Position numbers and translations under genes: made by a program. DNA of 64,000 nucleotides, taken from contig JAGVVL010000002.1 in assembly GCA_018287875.1 (NCBI GenBank), positions 6,262,001 to 6,326,000 of the forward strand, in the 5' to 3' direction. Each line of letters opens with the position of its first letter. Positions within the stretch are counted from its first letter, which is position 1. The stretch comes from Nigrospora sphaerica. Lineage: Eukaryota; Ascomycota; Sordariomycetes; Amphisphaeriales; Apiosporaceae. The notes beneath the pieces were generated by a model. The model did not search any database. It was not told the origin of the DNA and was given only the letters and a program-made list of their open reading frames with translations. Shown in pieces: positions 22,872 to 34,522 of the stretch.

Positions 22872-24627
22872 TCAGATCTGGCCCTTGAGGTCGACCCTCC
22901 GGAAGGCATCGGCTCGGGCCGCTTCGAAGAGCTGTCTCGCGTTGCCGGCCAGGAAGACAATCGACTCGTCTCGCTCCTCGAGTAGGTCTTGGCCGTTGTA
23001 GTCAATGATGAACTGAGCGGCCTCGGCATCGGATTCAAATGCAAGCTCCTCAGTGATATAACGCAATTTCAAGTCTGGTTTGTAACTACAAGGGGCGTCA
23101 GTCAACCGAGCGCCAAAGGTGGTTGAGGAGGGTCACAACTTACGCTTTGCACATGATCGCAAGAGCAGCCAGTCGCTCGCGTTTGACAAACATGTCAATC
23201 AGATAGGCGCCCATGTTCGGGACATCAAGGTAGAGCTGGAAGAATTTGTGATGGTTCCCAAGAGCCAGTGCAGAGCGCACTTCGAGGGCATGCTTAATGG
23301 CCCGCTCTTCCTTGTCTGCTGTGGTTAGATCGGCAATAGCGTCGTTCAACGCCGTGCGGTTCGCGGTGTGAATGAAATACAAAATACGGTAGGCCTTGAA
23401 TTCGATGGCGTTCCCCTTCAGACCCAGGGCGTACAAAGCCCGAAGTTGGGTCTGGCATTGGTTATACTCACCGAGATCGCCCTTTTCCAGGGCGATTCGT
23501 GCGTGGATTTCGTACACGGAAACGGTAAACTCGTTTCGGATGCGCTGGACAGTCAGGTCCTGCCGCAGCGACTTGAACTGGTCACATATGTAGTTGTAGT
23601 TGCTCTCCTGCCTCCACTTTTTCTTCAGGAGATCCAAAGTCTGGTGCAGGATGTGCTCAGGCCGGACCATGGATGGTTTTGGGGCAGACGTCAGACGAAG
23701 GTAACCCTTCTCCAATTTGGTGCAAGTTCCAACAATCGGGCCAGTAGACGGCGGCGGGCTAGGCGACCGGTAGGCAGACCTGTACTCGTTCTCGAACCGC
23801 TTTTGTCGCTTTTCGGCCTGCTTCTGCTTCTGGGACTTACTTTCGGCTTGGGGGGGGTGACTGATGCGGTCCGACAAGGATAGATTCTTGGTGCTACGCC
23901 ATGGAGAGGGATCGTCACCAAAATCGCCCGATTTCCGCTTCTTGGAGCCAGCGGTGGTAGTAGCGGTAGTGGTGGCAGTGGTGGGCTGGGTCAACGCAAC
24001 TGGAGACTGGCCAGACAGGGAGGCGGAGGCGATGGCCGGACTGGACCAAACAGGAGCCATGACCTGCGCGACACGCTGAGCCTTAATCAGATGCTGCGGC
24101 AAGGGCATAGCGTCCCAGTTCGTCGTATACATGATGCCGGTTTCCTTGGCATGGCTGATGGTCTCCTTAAGCTTGGCCTCCATTTCATCGCGGGTTACAT
24201 CAGGGAGCATGTTCTTGGACTCGAAAGAGCGTTGCACGTAGGAGCGAACTGAGTCCGGCCAATCGACTTTCTGCTGCTGCTGTGGTGCGTCTTGGTGGGT
24301 AGGGGCCGCGGCAGCCGAGGGAGGGGGCGGATTAGTAGGACTTGCATAGGCCGGATACTGAGGCTGGAGGGTATACGGTTGGGAGAAGCCCTGGCGGACG
24401 GGCACAGCCGTGTAAGCCGTGGCAGCTGCGGTGAGGGGAGCGCATGTCAGCAAAGGTTCGCCCAGGGTACTTGGAGTCTTGTCCGCACGATCGTAGCCGT
24501 AGAGCATGGTGCTGCCGTCATGGACGACGGTGGTGAGCAGGGCGGGAAGGGGAGGAAGTTGCCTACCATGCGAGTATCCTCCGTATGGGGGCTGAGTGCC
24601 GGGCGGCGGTGCTGAGGCCCACGACAT
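22872..24627 (-). CDS. SAC3/GANP-family protein, Thp3/LENG8 type
   Basis: Two exons, 24627-23144 and 23085-22872, give about 565 residues. The 58-nt intron (GTAAGT to TTGTAG) joins IMCKA to YKPDLKLRY. The N-terminal 300 residues are Pro/Gln/Ala-rich and disordered, with a short conserved-looking block (WPDSVRSYVQRSFE) and a nuclear-localisation-like stretch (GSKKRKSGDF). Residues about 298-565 match the SAC3/GANP/PCI-type module as in yeast Thp3 and animal LENG8: TKLEKGYLRLTSAP opens it, followed by VRPEHILHQTLDLLKKKW, DQFKSLRQDLTVQRI and YALGLKGNAIEF. In yeast Thp3 pairs with Csn12 and acts in transcription elongation and mRNA maturation; that role here is by family. The ATG at 24627 (MSWASAPP) is preferred; the frame is open further upstream into probable leader. 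Confidence 0.85.
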
Positions 24628-25822
24628 AATGGATGGCGATGATCCGATCGATGGTGGCTTATCGGGATAGGTGGATGTCGGTTGGTGGATGGCGACGATG
24701 TTCTTGTCGTGAACAGGCGATGGATGGGGGGTTGGACTGGTTAGTACGATGATCAGCGACAGAAAAATCGGAAACCGGTATCTATGCCTTATTGAAGTGT
24801 CGCTGGCATGCCTGGTTTCTAGGCGAATGGTCGTGGTAGTTTGCGAGGATGGATGGAAATTGAGGGAGAACGGTCGTGTGGGAGGGGGAAGAATGAGAGA
24901 GAATCGATTCAAGTCCCGATGCGGTGAGCGAATGCAAGCTATTAGAGTCGAAGTACCTAAGTAGGCAAAGGGCGAGGGTTTTTTGGACTGAACTGATTGT
25001 TAATTAAATAACGGTCGGGGATACGTATCCCGGGGTGCTCAGTAATATGGACCAGAGAGCCCTTCCTCCCTCCATTGACAGATGTACATAAATGTGGGTA
25101 TGGCCTTGATTACCTTACCTAGGCGCGCTTAGCAGAGCTGAAATGGACAGAGCGGGTCCATCATCCTCTTCATATCACAATAGCAAGAATGGCAGCCCTG
25201 AGGTCCCAGGCCGCCGTTGCCATGCGTTAATAATGCCTTGCAGCGCGTTCTTACTAAATTGACGGCCAGAGAGTCAGATGCCTGCATAAGAGGTACGAAT
25301 CCTGCAAATGCCTACATACATGCCTTCCTATCCGCATGCCCGGCGTGACTGCACCAGAGAGCTGAAGGTTAAGATTCAGAGTCAGGTCCTCGCCCTGGCC
25401 AAGAAGAGACCAGGCACAACTCACATCTGCAATTTGATCCGGTTCAACGACGAGACTAAAATGTACGGAACCTACAAAATATATATATTAAACAACTACC
25501 TACACTACGCGCCAACTATGACGAAGCTATATACGAATGTAAACTATACCTAACGCTAACTGCATACATGTATATACATACCGAACGCCCTTACCATACG
25601 CACGGAACGCACAACGCCGTAAACCCATAGTACGGTTATATCACCTATGGGTGGCCTGGACCGCACAATTATCTAGTGCTGGAATTGCCTTTTACACCTG
25701 GAGAAGTCTACACCAGTTACGCAACTATCTAACCCCAATTTTGCTTTTTGTTTTCAAACGACAGAAACTATGGTCGTGTGTCGTCTTACCACTGTACGAT
25801 ACCGCTCTCAACCGCAACGACT
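24628..25822. other. AT-richer spacer between two minus-strand genes
   Basis: This holds the Thp3-type gene's promoter (nearest 24628) and the 3' flank of URA2. About 25440-25640 is clearly richer in A/T than the surroundings (ATATATATTAAAC, TGTATATACATAC). TACCTAAGTAGG lies at about 24955. No gene is supported; a small plus-strand frame at 25308-25553 has no motif. Confidence 0.55.
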
Positions 25823-28800
25823 TTAGCCCGACAGGACCAACGCCAGCAAAGCCATGCGGCAGTAGAGACCGTACCTCATCTGTTGAGTCGTTAGCAAGTC
25901 TCCCAATACCTCGCGCCGGGTAGCTTACCTGTCTGAAGTAGGCCGCGCGCTGATCGAAGTCGACCTCCTCCGCAATCTCCTCGTTTCGGGGCAGCGGGTG
26001 CATGACAATCATATTGCTCTTGGCGTGTTTGAGCGTGGCATTGTCGACGCGGTACGAGCTCTTCACGCGCTCGTACTCCTCGGGGCTGGGGAACCGCTCC
26101 TTCTGTACCCTGGTGCAGTACAGTACATCGCTGCGAGCAACGATCTCTTCGGTAAGGCTCTCCGACTCGCAGAGCAGCCGTCCGGAGCTGACCAGCATAT
26201 CCCGCACATCGTCAGGCAGAGCCAATGCCTTGGGTGCCACCAGCTGCACCTGCACCTGATAATGCTGCAGCAAGTGCACCAGGGAGTGCACGGTACGGCC
26301 GTAAAGGAGATCACCGACGAAGGTGACGGTGAGACCCTGCACAGTGCCCAGCTCTTCCCGAATCGTGAACAGGTCGAGGAATGCCTGGGTCGGGTGCTCC
26401 TTGCTGCCGTTCCCACCATTGATGACGGGCACCGGACTGAACTTCTTCGCAATGTCCACGGAGCTCTCCTCAGGGTGGCGGAGGACGATGGCGTCACCGT
26501 AGCAGCCGAGGGTTCGAAGCGTGTCCTGCAGGGACTCGCCCTTTTGCACCGACGAGTACTGCGTGGAAATGGAAACCGTTCGGCCGCCCAGTCGCTGCAT
26601 GGCCGCATCGAATGAGGCAGAAGTCCGGGTCGAAGGCTAATATCACAGTAGTTAGTGAGAATTCATGGCAAGCGGCATACTTGAAGTTGCTGCCCGCGCT
26701 CACCTCATAGAACATCGTAGTGAGGACGCGTCCCCGGAGCGTGTTGAGCACACCCTCCCGCTGTACGCCGAGACGCATCTCTTGAGCAACGGTAAACAGG
26801 AGATGAAGGTCGGAGCGGGTGTATTGTCCCACGGAGAGAACGTGGGCGTTCTTGAAAGACGACGGCTGTCTCAGCATCTCTTGGAGCGACCTGTTCCCAA
26901 TCCGAGTCAGCTACATACGAAAGAAGAGACGTCCTAGATGGCGATAGGCGGGGACAGGTGACTTTACCTCACGGAGGGCGTGTTCTGGTCGTGGTGGACA
27001 TCCTGGTCATCGAAAGTGTGGTAGTCGCGAGGGCTCACTTCGAGTTCAAAGTGACGGGCGATGGCCTCGATAAGGATCTTGGCGTTCTTGACATTGGTGA
27101 CGAGAGGGATCTGGTAATCGACGGCCATTCTGCGAGTCTGGTAACCCTTGCTCATATAGTTCGCCGGGCGGCGATACTTGTTGTTCGATGGCAAGTTGAT
27201 GTAGAGATCAATCATGTTCTTGGCCAAATGCTGCGTTAGGGAGTACTCGGATCTCTGGTCATCCGAGTCCTTGCCAAGGATTTCGAGGTATTGGACATTA
27301 ATGCCGTGGTCCCCAAGGAAGTCAGCGGTACCAGCGGTAGCAAACAGCTTGTAGCCCAGTTCCTGGAGTTTCTGGATAGAGGGCAGCATCTCCCGCTTGT
27401 CCTTGTGAGAACCAATGGACAGCAAGATGTTCTGCTTGGGGATCTTGAAGCCAGTAGACATCAACGCCTTGAGGTATGCCTCGTTCTTGTCGACACCAAA
27501 GCAGGCCACCTCACCCGTAGAGGCCATCTCGACACCGAGCACAGGATCAGCACCCGAGAGACGCGAGAAACTGAACTGGGGCACCTTGATACCAACACAA
27601 TCCTTGGGGATGGTGGTAGGGGGGTACTCGGTGAAAGGGACGCCCATAATGGCCTTGGTGGCCATCTCGATGAGGTCAACTCCCATGACCTTCGAAACGA
27701 AGGGGAAAGAACGCGAGGCTCGGACGTTGCACTCGATAACCTTGATATCGTTGTCCTTCGCGATGAACTGGATGTTGAACGGGCCGGTGACGTTCAAAGC
27801 AGCACCAATCTTTCGAGTGGCCTCCTCGATGCGCTCGATGGTCGTCTGTTCGAGATCCTGGGGCGGCAAGATGAGCGTGGCATCACCAGAGTGGACGCCG
27901 GCGTTCTCAACGTGCTCCGAGATGAAGTGGCCAACAACCTTGCCGCCTTGGGCAACAGCATCCATCTCAATCTCCTTGGCGTTCTCGATGTACTTGGTGA
28001 TGACGACAGGGTGCTCACGGGAGACATCGGCAGCCTGCTGCAGGTACGAGGCAAGATCGGCCTCCGAGTACACGGTATTCATGGCAGCACCGGAGAGGAC
28101 GTACGACGGACGAACAAGCACAGGGTACGTGACCTTGTTGCAGAAGTCCCGAGCCTCTTCAAAACTCGTGAGCTCCTTCCAGGTCGGCTGATCGACGCCG
28201 ATCCTGTCCAGCATGCGCGAGAACTTGTAACGGTTCTCGGCCGTGTCGATCATCTCGGGCGACGTTCCGAGGACGTTGACGCCGGAGCGCAACAACGGCA
28301 AGGCGATGTTGTTAGGTGTTTGACCACCCATGGCGCCAAGAACGCCACTCGCCGATTCCAACTGGTAGATGTCAAGGACCACCTCGATGTTGATGTTCTC
28401 GAAATAGAGCCGGTCGGCCTCGTCGTAATCGGTGCTCACAGTCTCGGGGTTGTAGTTGACCATGACGGTCTTGAAACCCGACTCGCGGAGCGTGCGAATA
28501 GCCCGCACCGAACACCAGTCGAACTCGACCGATGAACCAATCCGGTAGACACCGGAGCCAAGGACCATGACACCGTGGTCGTTGAAATCGATGTCGTGCT
28601 CAGATGCATTGTACGTAAGGTACAGGTAGTTGGTGTGGGCAGGGAACTCGGCGGCCACGGTGTCGATCTGCTTTACGAAGGGCATGATGCCAGCATCGAC
28701 TCGAAGCCGGCGCACAGCGAGCTCGTTTGAGTCCCAGAACTTGGCCAGCTGACGATCGCTGAAACCAAGCTGCTTAGCCTGGCGCAGAATACCAGGCTGG

Positions 28801-31572
28801 CGGGCAATGTCGCCTGTTCCGTACTTTGTCATTTCTTTCGCAAAGTTGCTCAGACCCATGAGCTTGTTCAGGAACCACTTGTCGATCTTGGTCAGCTCCC
28901 AGATTCGGTCGACAGAGTAGCCAGAGTGCATGGCGTTAGCGATGGCAAAGAGGCGCTGGTCAGAGGGGGTCTGCAGCTCGTCGTCCACCGACATCAAAGC
29001 CTTGGTCTCGTTGAAACCAAGGTTGTGGAAGTCAATGGCTCGAATGGCCTTCTGAATGGCCTCCTCGAAGCTCCTGCCAATGCTCATGACCTCGCCGACG
29101 CTCTTCATAGACGAGCCAAGCTGTGTAGACACTCGAGTGAACTTCTTCAGGTCCCATCGCGGCATCTTCACGACAACATAGTCAAGAGAAGGCTCAAAGC
29201 ACGCACACGTAACCTTGGTGACTGTGTTCTTGATCTCCTTCAAGGGAATGTTGAGACCAAGCTTAGCAGCCACGAAGGCCAACGGGTAGCCAGTTGCCTT
29301 CGACGCCAGGGCCGAGGATCTCGACAACCGAGCGTTGACCTCGATGATGCAGTACTCTTTCGAATCCGGGTTCAGGGCATATTGGATGTTGCACTCGCCC
29401 ACGACACCCAAGTGACGGATGACATTGACGGCCGTCGTGCGCAGCATGTTGTAATCTTCGTCCGACAGCGTCTGCGAAGGGGCCACGACAATCGAGTCGC
29501 CGGTGTGAATACCAAGGGGGTCAAAGTTCTCCATGTTGCACACTGTGATGCAGTTGTCCTGGGCATCGCGAACGACCTCGTACTCAATCTCCTTCCAGCC
29601 CTTCATGCTGCGCTCGATGAGTACTTGCGGGCTGGCAGCGAATGCCTTGTTGCAAAGATCCAGAAGTTCCTGGTCGTTGTTGGCGAAGCCGCTTCCCAGG
29701 CCACCGAGAGCGTAGGCAGCTCTCACGATGACAGGAAAGCCAATGTCCTTGACAACGTGCATCGCCTCGTCGATGTTGTTGGCCGAGGCGGATTTGGCAC
29801 ACTTCTCGCCGATGGACTCCATGCTACGAGCGAACAGCTCACGATCCTCGGTGGTAATGATGGTATCAATCGGCGTGCCAAGGACCTTGACGCCAAGCGA
29901 CTCGAACTCGTCCTTCAGCTGAATACCGACCTGAAGGGCGGTCTGGCCGCCGAAAGTCACGTAGATAGCGTCCGGCTTCTCGTACTTGATGACCTTGCGC
30001 ACAAACTCGGCCGTGACAGGCAGGAAGTAGACCTTGTCGGCAAGACCCTTGGAGGTCTGAATAGTGGCAATGTTGGGGTTGATCAAAACGGTGTAGATGC
30101 CTTCTTCCTTCAGGGCCTTGATGGCCTGGCTGCCGGAGTAGTCGAACTCGCCCGCCTGACCGATACTCAGACCACCACTGCCGAGGACAAGGATCTTCTT
30201 GACGCTGACACGGGGGTGCGCCTTCTCATTCTCCTCGATGGTGCCTCCAGGGAACTTGACGGGGGCGTTCAGAAGAGCCTGGTCCTTGGCGCAGTCGACA
30301 ATGGTGCTAATGAAAACATCGAATAGGTACTCGGTATCACGAGGACCAGGGGTGCTCTCTGGGTGGAATTGCACACTGAAGTACGGCTTGCTGACGTGCA
30401 TGATACCCTCGTTGCTGCCGTCGTTGGCATTGACGAAGAGTTCTTGCCAGTCCGACGGCAAGCTCTTGGTATCCACAGCATAACCGTGGTTTTGCGAGGT
30501 GATGTGGCATTTCCCGGTCACCATGCTGGTGCAGGGGATGTTGTGTCCACGGTTACCAAACTTCATCTTTTGGGTGGTGGCACCGGCAGCGCGAGCCAGC
30601 AGTTGGTGTCCCAAGCAGATACCGAAGACGGGAGTTCGGTTCTTCTCCATAGTGGCGGAGATGTTCCTCACAGTCTCTTGGATGGTAGCAGGGTCACCGG
30701 GCCCGTTGGAGATGAACAGGCCGTCGTAGTCCTTGCCAGCATCGGTGGAGAAGTCGTAGTCCCAAGGGCAGACCATGACTTCGACGCCGCGTCGCAGGAA
30801 GCACCTCAACTGGTTGTACTTCATGCCCACATCCAGGCAGAGCACACGAAGGGTGCGGCCCGAAGGGTGCTTGAGAGCCTTCTCAGGATCAGGCTTGTAG
30901 AGCTTGGTGGTCTTGATAGAGACTGGCGGGCCGTTAGCAAAGGTCCGAACCGCCAGGAGCTGCACACTCACCCTCGGCAACAAGGTTCTTCTCGTTTGGG
31001 TTGTACCAGTCCACCTGCTCAAAGCTCGACTTCCAGTCGGCCGGGTCGGCGCCCTGGGCCGCGGCGCCGGGCTTCTCCAGCAGCATGCGGCCCAGCATGC
31101 TACCCTTCTCCCGTATCCGCTTCGTCAGGGCTCGAGTATCGACACCGTAGACGGCAGGAATGCCTTGTTCCTTGAGCCATGTGCCCAGGGACGAAGTGGC
31201 GAGGTGGTGGGAGTAGTCCTCGCCCGAGTACGAGGCCGTGACCAAGCCGGCAATGTGGATCTGGTTGGACTCAAAGTACTCGGGCAGGTCGCCGAGGAGC
31301 TTGTCGGTCGCCTCGCGCGAGGGCACGCCATAGTTGCCGACCAAGGGAAAGGTGACGACCAGGATCTGGCCACGGTAGGAGGGATCGGTCACAGACTCGG
31401 GGTAGCCCACCATACCCGTCTGGAACACCAGCTCACCGGCGATGCTCTTCTTGGCGCCGAAGCTGTAGCCTTGGTAGGCCGAGCCGTCCTCGAGCTCGAG
31501 GCATATGAGGCCTTCATCCTGCGAGCCCACGATCTTGGCCACGGCGGGCGTTGTGTGCGTGACGGAAGTCAT
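25823..31572 (-). CDS. ura2: Multifunctional CPSase II-ATCase (URA2/pyrABCN type) without a dihydroorotase-like domain
   Basis: First two steps of UMP synthesis: glutamine-dependent carbamoyl phosphate, then carbamoyl aspartate. Five exons (31572-30972, 30922-26968, 26890-26704, 26636-25929, 25879-25823) give about 1835 residues; the introns are 49, 77, 67 and 49 nt and all four junctions keep frame. Order: CPSase small-subunit N-domain (to about 200); class I amidotransferase at 224-420 with Cys303 in GICLGHQLL and FHPES; two CPSase synthetase halves from about 445 ([17 protein letters not shown], then [17 protein letters not shown]); MGS-like regulatory domain ending about 1500; ATCase from about 1525 with PSTRTS at about 1582, HPTQAFLDL and HPLPR. 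Yeast Ura2 and animal CAD, at about 2200 residues, have a dihydroorotase or dihydroorotase-like domain between MGS and ATCase. Here exon 2 ends just past the MGS domain and exon 3 opens into ATCase, leaving no room for it. UTP feedback is expected from the family. Confidence 0.97.
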
Positions 31573-32087
31573 AGTGGCAGCAATGGCGATACCCCACGCT
31601 TAGTTAGACTCGGGGGGTCTGGAGAAGGACAAGGATATGGCTCGGCAGCTGGAAGGAGACAAGAGCTTTCCCAGGCCACAACTGCACTTTTGTTTCACCA
31701 GGTCAAATGGGCATAACTTCAATCAAAGGAACCCGAGGCACTGGAAGTGCTTTATATAAATGACAAGAAAGAATCCAGTAGGCGCGACTCGTCGACGCTA
31801 TGCAGCACATGAAAAATTTGGGAATGGGTTTTTTTTTTTTTTCAACCGCGCTACTGCTAAGTTGGCAAGGGTGTGGGGAAGCGCCACAAAGTCTAAACTG
31901 AATGCGGGTGCCCCGCCAACCTACAGGTGACGCAGCTTGACCCAAATCCTGTCTGCCTCTGATATCACCCCTCCTATGTCGGGGTCGTTACCGCCTCAGT
32001 TTGCATGTAGGCTGTCCGCGACTCGGCCTACGTACTCGATCGTCCCCAAGCCCCTTTCCCCCTTTTCGCCGCAACCCGCTATGACGG
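31573..32087. promoter_or_regulatory. Divergent promoter of URA2 (-) and VPS36 (+)
   Basis: 515 bp separates the two start codons, so both promoters must lie here or overlap the genes. TTTATATAAA at 31751-31760 is a near-palindromic TATA-like element about 180 bp upstream of the URA2 ATG. A run of T at 31829-31842 is a typical fungal poly(dA:dT) nucleosome-depleting tract. C-rich pyrimidine tracts (CCCCTTTCCCCC) precede the VPS36 ATG. Function is inferred from position and composition. Confidence 0.6.
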
Positions 32088-34242
32088 ATGTTTTTGAAAG
32101 GCCTTGACTTGACCACTGCCCTACGGCCGTCCTACCTCGATGGCGAAGTGCTCATCTTCGTGCAGGACAATGTGGGGTTGTATGAGGGGTGAGTGAAGGA
32201 AGCCTGGCCGGTCGTTTGGCGACGAGACCGTCGCAAACTCGTCCTCGCCCCCCCCAACGTACCGAGTAGAACCATCTTCTTCAACGGGCATGCTGCTGAC
32301 GCATCCGGCTGGCGTAGGAAATACAAGCTTCCGGACCAGCAGAAGGGCCAGGTATACCTGACCACACACCGGATATGCTATGTCGACAGCCAAGAGCCGA
32401 GAAAACACTCGGTGGCGCTTGACCTGAAGGACATCGAGCGATACGAGTTCTACGTGAGCGCCCCTTGCACTGCCGTGGTGCGGTCTGCTCTATTTCGGGT
32501 CTCGTACTGACATGTTGGCCGTGCCCCCTTTCTAGGCTGGTTTCCTAAAGTCGTCGGCCAAGGTGACGCTGATTCCCAAGCCACCCAAACGTGCCTCGCT
32601 CCAATCTCGGGCAGCAGCTTCCACCTCGAGTCCTTCGAGAAGTGCTACAGGGACGCCTCTGCCGAGCACCGCTTCGTCTTTCCGTGCTCCGCCTGTGGCG
32701 ACGGCGCCGGCTACCGCAGCAACTTGGGTCTGCAACATATGCAGCTTTCCGAACCCCGTCCCATCCAATTTCGATCCGACAACGGCGAACGCACACACGC
32801 CCCTGCCCCCTTGTTTGGCTTGCGGGATCAAACCGGCACTGTCTCTGGTGCTGAAAGCAGCTATATCCAACGCTACCAGCAGGCAGGCCCCTTCGAATCC
32901 GCGTCCTTGGCCCTCCTCGGGACAGCCTGACGGCAACTTGCCGCCCTTGGACGACTCGGTTAGTGCGGCTGGCGGCAGCGAATCGAACCTTCCGGATGCG
33001 TTGCCCGTCTCTCCCTCGGATCCGAGCGGCGGGTTTCAGTGTCCTCGCTGCACGTTCTTAAACCACCCTTCCTTGCTATCCTGCGAGATCTGCGGCGCCC
33101 CGCTGATATCTCATGATGCGGCGGCGTCGATATCCCATGAACCTCCCCGGGTAGATTCGCCAGGCCCGACACTCAGCAATGGCAGCGTCACGGGCTCGGA
33201 AGGCAACAGCTCCATTAAAATCTCCTTTCGGGGTGGGGGGGAGAAAATCTTCTACGAGCGATTGAAGCGGTGCATGGTTCAGCGTAAATGGCTGCTCCAA
33301 GAAGCGCCGCCCGTGCCCGGGGCAAACCGGATGGAAGAAGGCGACGGTTCCCTGTCCAGGTCTGGGTCTGGGGCCGGCCGCGTGAAAACGGCAGGCATTG
33401 CAGGCCTAGAAAAGATGGGCCTTGACAGGAGAAAGAACAACGAACTCATGATCGGTAGCTCGTTCGAGGACCTCGAGGCCCTCATGGCATCCGCCAAGGA
33501 AATCGTCGCGCTTGCCGAGTCCTTTGCTCGCCAAGTCAACAGTGGGACCGACGGCGCCACGTCGGAGGCAAATGCTTTGCTAGCCGAATCTGCCAGCCAG
33601 CTAGGATTGGTGACGACAAAGGACATTGTCGGCGGCGGCAGTGGCTCGGCCTCTGAATCGCTGTACCTCTCCGAGCTATCGAGGACCCTGGCTGAGTTCT
33701 TAACGGATGACGCCCGCGGAGTACTCAAGAAGGCCGGCGGCATCATCAGCTTGGTCGACCTATGGGCTATGTTCAACCGAGCTCGGGGGGGCGTCGAACT
33801 CGTGAGTCCGAACGACTTCGAACAAGCTGTGCGCCTGTGGGAAAAGCTGAGGCTTCCGGTACGCCTGCGCACATTCAAAAGCGGCGTCATGGTGGCACAG
33901 GGTCGCGACCGAACAGACGAGACCACCATCAAGGCCCTGCTGGCTTGGCTCCGTGACCTGCACGATATTGCACCGGATCGAGAAGTGTCCTGGGACTGGC
34001 AGGAATTCGGGCGTGGCGTCACGGCGCAGGATGTCGCCGAGCGCTTTGGTTGGAGCATCGGTGTTGCGGAGGAGGAGCTCGAGATGGCCGAGGAGAGGGG
34101 CGTGCTATGCCGCGAGGACGGCATTGAAGGCCTGAAGTTCTGGGAGAACTACATCGACACCGGAGAGCGTCGCAAACGGCCTCGTCAAATCACGGAGGCC
34201 GACACCATTATCGAGGCTCTGAATGCCTCGGGGCTCCTTTAG
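32088..34242 (+). CDS. vps36: Vps36, ESCRT-II subunit (GLUE with inserted NZF fingers)
   Basis: ESCRT-II subunit that binds phosphoinositide and ubiquitin on endosomes and acts in multivesicular-body sorting with Vps22 and Vps25. Three exons, 32088-32188, 32318-32453 and 32536-34242, give about 647 residues. Introns of 129 and 82 nt join LYEG to KYKLPDQQKG and RYEFY to AGFLKSS. The split GLUE domain begins at residue 1 (LDLTTALRPSYLDGE, TTHRICYVD). NZF1 begins at Trp143 (WVCNICSF ... CLACG) with a long internal loop. NZF2 is at about 246-268 (FQCPRCTFLN, CEICG) with normal spacing. GLUE resumes at SIKISFRGGGEKIFYERL. The C-terminal half is the Vps36/EAP45 winged-helix region (GIISLVDLWAMFNRARG, VELVSPNDFEQAVRLWEKL). 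The start at 32088 fits better than the out-of-frame ATG at 32081. Confidence 0.95.
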
Positions 34243-34522
34243 GCCTGGGCTCTGGCGAAACGGGGCAGGGCAGGGCGAAATCAGATTGCAAGCCTTTCCA
34301 CGTTGAGTAGCAGATTACGCTGCCGGGAGCCTCCTGCCACCCCCGCCCGATCGTGTGGTCTATATGCGGTCTATCGTCTAAACCAACGGATCGCCAATGC
34401 TTTCGTTGCCCAAATCCTACCAACGCCAACGGCCACCAAAACGCCCGTGATCAAAGCAAGCCAGGCTCTTAAGTATAATACAAATGGCAAGACCGCACGC
34501 CCCGGTCGTGCGAATAGATTCA

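Noticed and set aside
25308..25553. 81-codon plus-strand frame in the AT-richer spacer
   Set aside because: No motif; lies in the 3' flank between two genes on the other strand.
27291..28535. 414-codon plus-strand frame within URA2
   Set aside because: Antisense shadow of the conserved CPSase coding sequence; the Val/Asp/Leu-rich translation has no domain.
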